A stretch of 5,155 nucleotides of DNA from Alphaproteobacteria bacterium (GTDB lineage: Bacteria; Pseudomonadota; Alphaproteobacteria; Sphingomonadales; Sphingomonadaceae), in the NCBI GenBank assembly GCA_020249025.1, contig JADCGM010000229.1, positions 1-5,155 on the forward strand, read 5' to 3'. Positions within the stretch are counted from its first letter, which is position 1; every line of letters starts with the position of its first letter. The position numbers and the translations under genes are program-made. The notes under the pieces are model-generated. The model was not told where the DNA came from. It saw only the letters and a program-made list of their open reading frames with translations, and did no database searches. Below are positions 1 to 5,155 of this stretch, in pieces.

Positions 1-405
1 ATCACCACCCTGCTTGCCCTGCTGCTGACGACCGCGGCGGGGGCGCCCAAGCGCGCCAAGGGTGCGGAGCGCTGGATCGCGGTGCCGTCCGTGATGATCT
101 TCGCCGGCTGGGCGACGGCGGCGACCTTCGCCAACATCGCGGCCGCCTTCCAGTTCCACGGCTTCAACCCGGCCGGCCATAGCCTCGAGCAGCAGGCGAT
201 CTGGCTGCTCGCGGTGGCGGCGCTGGTGGCGGGCGGGCTCGCCTGGCGGCTGGCGCATCCGGCCTATGCGGGCGCGGTGCTGTGGGCGCTGGTCGCCATC
301 GGTGTCGCCAACGGCAACGCCGGGCCGGTGGCGGTGACCGCCTGGGCCGCCGCGGCCATCGTCGTCGCCGGCACGATCGCCGGAATGCGAAAGCGGCGCG
401 CCTGA
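1..405 (+). CDS. C-terminal part of a polytopic membrane protein, TspO/MBR-related-like (partial, 5' end outside window)
   Basis: The frame is open from base 1 and ends at TGA 403-405, giving 134 visible residues. The GTG at 82 is an internal valine, not a start, because hydrophobic coding sequence continues upstream of it. About four helices are visible: residues ~1-13, ~26-50, ~67-84 and ~88-128 (probably two close helices), ending in a basic tail (MRKRRA), which suggests a cytoplasmic C-terminus. The segment WIAVPSVMIFAGWATAATFAN has the pattern I remember from the long TspO/MBR-related (tryptophan-rich sensory) proteins, where P-x-x-x-x-x-GW-x-x-A-T-x-A-N recurs, and the later LWALVAIGVAN also fits. 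Substrate and role are unknown; TspO relatives bind porphyrins or other hydrophobic ligands, but no ligand site can be judged from this fragment. It could instead be an unrelated small membrane protein. It is convergent with ftsH, so it is transcribed independently of the rest of the window. Confidence 0.6.
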   Translation: MTTLLALLLTTAAGAPKRAKGAERWIAVPSVMIFAGWATAATFANIAAAFQFHGFNPAGHSLEQQAIWLLAVAALVAGGLAWRLAHPAYAGAVLWALVAIGVANGNAGPVAVTAWAAAAIVVAGTIAGMRKRRA

Positions 406-420
406 AGGGGCGCGCCGCTT
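391..420. terminator. Perfect 12-bp GC-rich hairpin between convergent genes, likely bidirectional terminator
   Basis: AAGCGGCGCGCC (391-402) is the exact reverse complement of GGCGCGCCGCTT (409-420), with a 6-nt loop (403-408). A bulged extension (GCG 387-389 with CGC 421-423) is possible. The hairpin begins inside the last codons of the plus-strand gene, and the stop codon sits in the loop. It lies 26 bp beyond the ftsH stop. Neither side has a proper T-run, so intrinsic termination is inferred from stem strength and from its position between two convergent 3' ends. Confidence 0.6.
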
Positions 421-445
421 CGCGGTCTGCGATGAAGCGGGCTGA

Positions 446-2401
<1,956 letters not shown>

Positions 2402-2412
2402 GGTCGTTTCGG

Positions 2413-2418
2413 CTCCTT
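2413..2418 (-). promoter_or_regulatory. Ribosome binding site of ftsH
   Basis: On the minus strand AAGGAG occurs here, with 11 nt between it and the ATG at 2401-2399. The spacing is slightly long but the match is strong, and it supports the ATG as the start of the 651-residue product. Confidence 0.75.
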
Positions 2419-2438
2419 AGGGCGCGCACCCACTCTCG

Positions 2439-2470
2439 CGCGTACCCTTCAACATGGGCGCTTGTACGCG
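2439..2470. repeat. 7-bp dyad with 18-bp spacer upstream of ftsH (possible operator)
   Basis: CGCGTAC (2439-2445) and GTACGCG (2464-2470) are exact reverse complements separated by 18 bp. The dyad is centred on the candidate -10 element of ftsH. It does not resemble the CIRCE/HrcA element. It could be a binding site for a dimeric regulator, or chance in GC-rich DNA. Confidence 0.35.
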
Positions 2471-2479
2471 GCTCGGCAA
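2451..2479 (-). promoter_or_regulatory. Weak candidate promoter of ftsH
   Basis: Reading the minus strand, TTGCCG (2479-2474) is followed after 17 bp by CATGTT (2456-2451). The -35 half and the spacing suit a housekeeping sigma factor, but the -10 matches poorly. A nearby TTGAAG (2452-2447) recalls the -35 of heat-shock sigma-32 promoters, though no convincing matching -10 was found. The 140-bp gap makes a promoter somewhere here likely; the exact position is a guess. Confidence 0.25.
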
Positions 2480-2494
2480 TGGCCGCGAGGTGAA

Positions 2495-2514
2495 CGGCCG
2501 CGAAAAGGCGGCCG
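2495..2514 (-). terminator. Weak hairpin downstream of the amidohydrolase gene
   Basis: CGGCCGC (2495-2501) and GCGGCCG (2508-2514) form a 7-bp stem around a 6-nt loop (CTTTTC on the minus strand), 27 bp after the stop codon of the amidohydrolase. No T-run follows, so it is only a possible terminator or RNA-stabilising stem. If it does not stop transcription, ftsH would receive read-through from upstream. Confidence 0.3.
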
Positions 2515-2541
2515 CCGCCCCTCCCCTCGCTTTGCCGGGCC

Positions 2542-3867
2542 TTAGTTCGCGGGGAACGGCTGGCGCTGGCCGTTCTGAGTCACCACCGCGCCGCGGCGCA
2601 TGACAAAGCGCACCCGCTCCATCTCGGTGATGTCGGCGAGCGGATCGCCCGCCACGGCGACGAGATCGGCGTCCTTGCCGGGCTCGATGGTGCCGATGCG
2701 GTCGGCGCGCCCGAGCAGGGTTGCCGCCTCGACCGTCGCCGAGCGGATCGCCTGCATCGGCGTCATGCCGAACTTCACGAGCAGCGCGAACTCGCCGCCG
2801 ATCTGGTCGGGCCGCGACACGCCGGTGTCGGTGCCGAAGGCGATCTTCACGCCATCCTTGATCGCGCCCGCGATGTTGCGCGCGTGCGCCGCGACCGTTT
2901 CCTCGGCCTTGGGCAGCGAGGCCGGCGGCCGCTCGCCGCGCCGGGCCTGTTCGACCGCGGCGATGGGCGCCAGCGCCGTCGGCACGCAATAGGCCCCGGT
3001 CTTCTTGAACAGCGCGTTGGTTTCGGCATCGGTGAAGGTGCAATGCTCGATCGACGAGACGCCCGCCTCGAGCGCGGCCTTGATGCCGTCCTTGCCGTGG
3101 GCATGCGCGGCGACCTTCAGGCCGAACATCCGCGCGGTCTCGACGACCGCCTTCATCTCGTCGGCGAACATCTGCTGGCCGAGGCCGGCGGCGATGTTGC
3201 TGCCGACGCCTCCGGTCGCAGTGATCTTGATCACGCCCGCGCCGAGCGCGACCTGCTCGCGCACCGCGCGGCGGCAATCGTCGGGCCCGTTGCAGACGCC
3301 GACGCTGCTTTCCCGCGCCAGATCCCGCTGCTCCCGGTTGAGGCCGTTCGCGGGATCGCCATGCCCGGCGGTGACCGCGACGGCGCGGCCGGCGTAGACG
3401 ATGGTTGGGCCGACGACGTCGCCCGCCGCGATCGCATTGGTCAGCGCCCTGAGCGCAAAGCCGTCGCCGCCGAGATCGCGCAGCGTGGTGAAGCCGTGCT
3501 CCAGCATGATGCGGGCGTTGCGCGCCCCGATGAAAGCCATGTCCTCGTCGCCGCGCGTCATCGCGCCGAGGCGCTGCTTCAGGGGCTCGCCCTCGCTGAA
3601 CGTGTGCACGTGCATGTCGATGAGGCCGGGCATCAGCGTGCCGCTGCCGAGATCGACGAGCCTGGCGCCCGGCTCGGGCGCGATGCGGCCGGCGCGGATC
3701 GCCTCGATCCGGCCGCCGCGGACGATGACGGTCGACTCGCCCAAGGGCGGCTGCCTCGGCACCGTAATGACCCGCGCCGCCTGGATGTAGGTCGCCGGCG
3801 CCGCCCCCTGCGCAATGGCCGAACCGCCCAGCAGCAGCGCCGCCGCCGTCGTGATGAATGCCCGCAT
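2542..3867 (-). CDS. Secreted metal-dependent amidohydrolase, imidazolonepropionase-like / Xaa-Pro dipeptidase type
   Basis: This is an amidohydrolase-superfamily enzyme (COG1228-like), probably a periplasmic peptidase; characterised relatives from Caulobacter and metagenomes hydrolyse Xaa-Pro or related dipeptides. The 441 residues begin with a Sec signal peptide (hydrophobic core ~4-18, likely cut after AIA at 17-19), with no lipobox. A small beta domain follows (~25-80), then the metal-dependent barrel: HVH (H86, H88), the likely carbamylated lysine K214 in GVIKIT, H255 and/or H257 in AAHAHG, H275 in SIEHC, and D347 in FGTDTG. This is the pattern of a binuclear metal centre. The C-terminal beta segment contains GTIEPGKDADLV (392-403), a family hallmark. 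The start at 3867 is chosen because AGGAGGG sits 6 nt upstream and the signal peptide begins there; an in-frame start at 3915 adds 16 non-signal residues and has no such site. It lies 70 bp behind the glycine-zipper gene and may share its transcript. Exact substrate is unknown. Confidence 0.9.
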   Translation of the reverse strand: MRAFITTAAALLLGGSAIAQGAAPATYIQAARVITVPRQPPLGESTVIVRGGRIEAIRAGRIAPEPGARLVDLGSGTLMPGLIDMHVHTFSEGEPLKQRLGAMTRGDEDMAFIGARNARIMLEHGFTTLRDLGGDGFALRALTNAIAAGDVVGPTIVYAGRAVAVTAGHGDPANGLNREQRDLARESSVGVCNGPDDCRRAVREQVALGAGVIKITATGGVGSNIAAGLGQQMFADEMKAVVETARMFGLKVAAHAHGKDGIKAALEAGVSSIEHCTFTDAETNALFKKTGAYCVPTALAPIAAVEQARRGERPPASLPKAEETVAAHARNIAGAIKDGVKIAFGTDTGVSRPDQIGGEFALLVKFGMTPMQAIRSATVEAATLLGRADRIGTIEPGKDADLVAVAGDPLADITEMERVRFVMRRGAVVTQNGQRQPFPAN

Positions 3868-3873
3868 GATGTG

Positions 3874-3880
3874 CCCTCCT
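3874..3880 (-). promoter_or_regulatory. Ribosome binding site of the amidohydrolase, decides the start
   Basis: AGGAGGG on the minus strand with 6 nt to the ATG at 3867-3865. It rules in the 441-residue protein over the 457-residue in-frame alternative starting at 3915. Its first three bases fall inside an inverted-repeat arm (3878-3885). Confidence 0.85.
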
Positions 3881-3909
3881 GTCGCCGCGCACCTTGGCGA
3901 AGCGACAGG
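3878..3909 (-). repeat. 8-bp inverted repeat overlapping the amidohydrolase Shine-Dalgarno site
   Basis: CCTGTCGC (3878-3885 on +) and GCGACAGG (3902-3909 on +) are perfect reverse complements with a 16-bp spacer. In the minus-strand mRNA the 3' arm (GCGACAGG) runs into AGGAGGG, so a stem would hide the AGG of the ribosome binding site. It may act as a translational control hairpin or a DNA operator, or may be chance. Confidence 0.4.
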
Positions 3910-3937
3910 GGGCAATCAACCCAAGCGTTTCAGGAGC

Positions 3938-4504
3938 CTAGCGGCAGGTCACCTCGCCCCGATCGAGCGAGCGGCCGATGATCGCGCCGAGGCTGCCGCC
4001 GACGATCGAGCCGAGCGTCTTCGAGCCGCCCGGCGCGATCACGTTGCCGAGCACGCCGCCGCCGAGCGCCCCGACGATGAGGCCGGTGGTCCCGTCCGAG
4101 CGGCGGCAATAGTAGCGGCCGTCCTGCCCGCGATAGATGCGGTCGTTGTAGCTCAGCCGCTGCGGGCCGTAGTAGCGGCTGTCGCGGTAGTAGCGGTCGG
4201 CATAGTAGCGGTTGCCGTAGCGCGGATCGGGGCGGTTGTAGTCATAGGCGCGGTAGCGCTGCCAGTCGCGGCGGTCCTCGCGCAGTTCGCGCTTGGCGTC
4301 GCGATACTCGCGGCGCTCCTCGCGGATATCGGAGCGGTCGCCGCGGCGCAGAGCGCGCTCATATTCGCGCCGCTCCTCGCGGACCTCGCGGCGGTCCTTG
4401 CGCAGCTCCTCGCGGCTGACGCGGTCGCGATCCCCTGCCATCGCAGCGACCGGGGTGGCGAGCATCGTCAGCGCCGACAGGGCGACAATTGGTTCACGCA
4501 ACAT
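3938..4504 (-). CDS. Secreted glycine-zipper 2TM-type protein with Arg/Glu-rich and Tyr/Arg-rich regions
   Basis: The protein has 188 residues in four parts. First is a signal peptide (1-23, cut after AMA). Second is a highly charged helix-forming segment (24-82) with REERREY at 42-48 and again at 61-67. Third is a Tyr/Arg-rich stretch (84-132) with 14 tyrosines in 49 residues and RYY/DRYY units. Fourth is a glycine zipper (138-180: GxxxG steps in GALGGGVLGN and GSIVGGSLGAIIG) of the kind found in the rickettsial 17-kDa antigen and other envelope proteins. There is no lipobox, so a lipoprotein is unlikely. Cysteines C133 and C187 flank the zipper and could form a disulfide in the periplasm. 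The start at 4504 is set by GGAAGGA 6 nt upstream and by the signal peptide; an in-frame TTG at 4519 overlaps that site. Sphingomonads have many such proteins with CRRSDGTTG before the zipper. The function is unknown; an outer-membrane or envelope-stress role is inferred. Confidence 0.85.
   Translation of the reverse strand: MLREPIVALSALTMLATPVAAMAGDRDRVSREELRKDRREVREERREYERALRRGDRSDIREERREYRDAKRELREDRRDWQRYRAYDYNRPDPRYGNRYYADRYYRDSRYYGPQRLSYNDRIYRGQDGRYYCRRSDGTTGLIVGALGGGVLGNVIAPGGSKTLGSIVGGSLGAIIGRSLDRGEVTCR
4110..4211 (-). repeat. Four in-frame TAGTAGCGG units encoding RYY motifs
   Basis: TAGTAGCGG (plus-strand reading) occurs at 4110-4118, 4170-4178, 4188-4196 and 4203-4211. The intervals (60, 18, 15 bp) are all multiples of three, so each copy encodes Arg-Tyr-Tyr in the same frame of the glycine-zipper protein. 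This suggests local duplication or slippage within the Tyr/Arg-rich region. Confidence 0.7.
4304..4381 (-). repeat. Duplicated charged unit (REERREY twice) in the glycine-zipper protein
   Basis: Codons for REERREY occur at 4381-4361 and again at 4324-4304, 57 bp (19 residues) apart, embedded in a run of alternating Arg and Glu/Asp. The underlying DNA repeats a CGCTCCTCGCG core on the plus strand. The pattern would suit a single charged alpha-helix or a coiled coil. Confidence 0.65.
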
Positions 4505-4510
4505 GGCACA

Positions 4511-4517
4511 TCCTTCC
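4511..4517 (-). promoter_or_regulatory. Ribosome binding site of the glycine-zipper gene
   Basis: GGAAGGA on the minus strand with 6 nt to the ATG at 4504-4502. It decides for the 188-residue product. The whole site is exactly complementary to a segment at 4576-4582. Confidence 0.75.
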
Positions 4518-4527
4518 AATCCCGTTT

Positions 4528-4546
4528 GCGCTCCCCAACGGAGCGC
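4528..4546. repeat. 7-bp dyad overlapping the -10 of the glycine-zipper promoter
   Basis: GCGCTCC (4528-4534) and GGAGCGC (4540-4546) are perfect reverse complements around a 5-nt centre. The dyad overlaps the proposed CGTT -10 element. It could be an operator or a small RNA hairpin; no T-run follows on either strand, so it is not a convincing terminator. Confidence 0.4.
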
Positions 4547-4561
4547 GGCGGCGCAGGTTCA
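4537..4561 (-). promoter_or_regulatory. Candidate EcfG (general stress sigma factor) promoter of the glycine-zipper gene
   Basis: On the minus strand TGAAC (4561-4557) is followed after exactly 16 bp by CGTT (4540-4537). The alphaproteobacterial EcfG consensus, from the literature, is GGAAC, 16-17 bp, CGTT, so this is one base off in the -35. CGTT lies 32 nt before the ATG, which would give a leader of about 25 nt containing the ribosome binding site, a sensible geometry. No equally good match was found by eye upstream of the other genes. Confidence 0.45.
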
Positions 4562-4592
4562 ATCACCCGCGTGCTGGAAGGATTATGCGGCC

Positions 4593-4619
4593 CGGCCTGA
4601 ACCGCCGGGGAACAGGCCG
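4593..4619 (-). terminator. Candidate hairpin downstream of gcrA
   Basis: CGGCCTG (4593-4599) and CAGGCCG (4613-4619) form a 7-bp stem with a 13-nt loop, 20 bp after the gcrA stop codon. No T-run follows in the minus-strand direction, so termination is uncertain; read-through into the glycine-zipper gene is possible. Confidence 0.35.
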
Positions 4620-4639
4620 TTCAAACCCGGTTCAGCCGC

Positions 4640-5155
4640 TCAGCGCGGCCGCATGCCCGGCATCATCGGCGGCATCTGGCGCGGCCGGTCGCGACGCGGC
4701 AGCTGGGCCTGATAGGCGACGGCGCAATGCTCGCCGCAATAGGGGAAGCCCGGCTGGCTCGGCTTGCCGCAGAAGTGGAAGTCGGCCTCGTCCGGGTGAC
4801 CGATCGGCCACTTGCAGACCTTGTCGGACAGATCGAGCAGCGTGGTCTTGCCGCCGGACTTGCCGGAGACCGGGGCGGCCCGCACCGGAACCGGGCGCGC
4901 CTTGGGCAGCTCGATCGCAGGCGCAGCGGCGGCGGCGGCCACGGGGGCCGGGGCGGGTTCGGGCGCTGCGGCCGGCGCAGCCGCGGCGGGCGCGGGCGGC
5001 GGAGCAGCGGCCGGCTTCGGGGCCGGCGCAGGCGCTGCGGCAGCGGCGGGTTCGGCCCCCGCCTTCACCGGCGACGGGCGGCCCTTCAGGCCGAGGCGAT
5101 GCGCCTTGCCGATGACGGCGTTGCGGGTGAGCCCTTCGCCGAGCTTCTCGGCGAT
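4640..5155 (-). CDS. gcrA: Cell-cycle regulator GcrA (partial, N-terminus outside window)
   Basis: GcrA is an alphaproteobacterial transcription factor that joins sigma-70 RNA polymerase and activates promoters carrying CcrM-methylated GANTC sites. The frame is open to the window edge; 171 residues are visible and about 21-22 N-terminal ones are missing (family start like MSWTDE). Visible residues 1-26 (IAEKLGEGLTRNAVIGKAHR onward) are the end of the DNA-binding helix-turn-helix. A linker follows in which 41 of residues 36-79 are Ala or Pro. Then comes the conserved C-terminal sigma-interacting domain, with CKWPIGHPDEADFHFCG and PYCGEH. C114, C129, C140 and H143 match the pattern I recall for the family; C144 looks additional. 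The tail is basic and Met/Pro-rich (QMPPMMPGMRPR). The GTG at 5068 is an internal valine and not the start, because the helix-turn-helix lies upstream in frame. Gene downstream on the same strand: the glycine-zipper protein, 135 bp away. Confidence 0.93.
   Translation of the reverse strand: MAEKLGEGLTRNAVIGKAHRLGLKGRPSPVKAGAEPAAAAAPAPAPKPAAAPPPAPAAAAPAAAPEPAPAPVAAAAAAPAIELPKARPVPVRAAPVSGKSGGKTTLLDLSDKVCKWPIGHPDEADFHFCGKPSQPGFPYCGEHCAVAYQAQLPRRDRPRQMPPMMPGMRPR
4919..5050 (-). repeat. Ala/Pro low-complexity linker inside gcrA
   Basis: Visible residues 36-79 consist of Ala and Pro except for one Lys, one Glu and one Val, as PAPAP-like and poly-Ala runs, encoded by GC-rich near-repetitive codons. 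It separates the DNA-binding domain from the sigma-interacting domain and is expected to be an extended flexible tether. Such tracts vary in length between relatives and are prone to slippage. Confidence 0.8.

Larger units (their letters stand above)
4510..4583 (-). repeat. Perfect 9-bp Shine-Dalgarno / anti-Shine-Dalgarno inverted repeat
   Basis: ATCCTTCCA (4510-4518 on +) and TGGAAGGAT (4575-4583 on +) are exact reverse complements, 56 bp apart. In a minus-strand transcript that starts upstream of 4583, the upstream arm could pair with and hide the entire ribosome binding site. A transcript starting at the proposed internal promoter (around 4530) lacks the upstream arm. Confidence 0.45.

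Noticed and set aside
3868..3915. N-terminal extension of the amidohydrolase by 16 residues
   Set aside because: It would include the ribosome binding site in coding sequence and push the signal peptide away from the N-terminus.
2417..3919. 500-codon open frame on the minus strand overlapping the amidohydrolase in another frame
   Set aside because: Very Arg/Gly/Ala-rich with no recognisable motif; the overlapping frame has a signal peptide, all catalytic residues and a good ribosome binding site.
2884..3981. 365-codon plus-strand frame opposite the amidohydrolase
   Set aside because: Antisense shadow of a conserved enzyme, with Arg/Asp-rich composition and no supported start.
4170..4220. 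Possible CRISPR or regulatory direct-repeat array
   Set aside because: Repeats are only 9 bp, in frame with the coding sequence, and explained by repeated Arg-Tyr-Tyr codons; there are no spacers of even length.
4505..4519. TTG start five codons upstream for the glycine-zipper protein
   Set aside because: The TTG-GAA-GGA codons are the Shine-Dalgarno site itself; the ATG at 4504 has correct spacing and begins the signal peptide.
3815..4600. Plus-strand frame with long Ala/Val/Ile runs that looks like a membrane protein
   Set aside because: The hydrophobic run is the complement of the Tyr/Arg/Asp codons of the glycine-zipper gene (GTA, GCG, GTC on the other strand). There is no ribosome binding site, and it crosses two genes and both intergenic gaps.
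4593..4639. Direct and inverted GAAC/GTTC words downstream of gcrA as an attachment site or origin element
   Set aside because: Words are 4 bp only and irregularly spaced; no integrase, tRNA end or AT-rich region is nearby.
5066..5068. GTG as start of a 142-residue protein
   Set aside because: The frame continues upstream with the conserved GcrA helix-turn-helix, so this codon is an internal valine of a truncated gcrA.
4489..5115. 208-codon plus-strand frame opposite gcrA
   Set aside because: Arg/Pro-rich antisense of the Ala/Pro linker of gcrA; no family resemblance.

Overview
The window looks like a piece of chromosome from a GC-rich alphaproteobacterium, most likely a sphingomonad (Sphingomonadales). 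The clues are a GcrA cell-cycle regulator (a family confined to alphaproteobacteria), a glycine-zipper protein of a type common in sphingomonads, a periplasmic Xaa-Pro-type amidohydrolase, strong G/C bias at codon third positions, and clear Shine-Dalgarno sites in front of all three complete genes. No mobile element, phage gene, CRISPR array, tRNA or rRNA is visible.

Layout. Positions 1-405 (+) hold the C-terminal part of a small-helix membrane protein that resembles the TspO/MBR-related (tryptophan-rich) family. It converges on ftsH (446-2401, -), and a perfect 12-bp GC-rich hairpin at 391-420 separates them. Upstream of ftsH is a 140-bp gap with a weak promoter-like sequence and a dyad. Then, on the same strand, come a secreted metal-dependent amidohydrolase (2542-3867, -), a secreted Arg/Glu- and Tyr/Arg-rich glycine-zipper protein (3938-4504, -), and the C-terminal ~171 residues of GcrA (4640-5155, -; N-terminus outside the window).

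How it fits together. The four minus-strand genes do not form an obvious pathway. FtsH (inner-membrane quality control), the glycine-zipper protein (envelope) and the amidohydrolase (periplasmic peptide breakdown) are all envelope-related. GcrA is a cell-cycle transcription factor that works with CcrM methylation of GANTC. The glycine-zipper gene has its own promoter candidate resembling the EcfG general-stress consensus, placed so that its 5' leader would be about 25 nt. The amidohydrolase starts 70 bp behind it and may be co-transcribed.

I see no clear undescribed system here. The most interesting non-coding signals are (i) the EcfG-like promoter at 4537-4561, (ii) a perfect 9-bp match between the Shine-Dalgarno site of the glycine-zipper gene and an upstream anti-Shine-Dalgarno that lies only in read-through transcripts, and (iii) an 8-bp inverted repeat covering part of the Shine-Dalgarno site of the amidohydrolase. 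All three are predictions from reading the sequence by eye.
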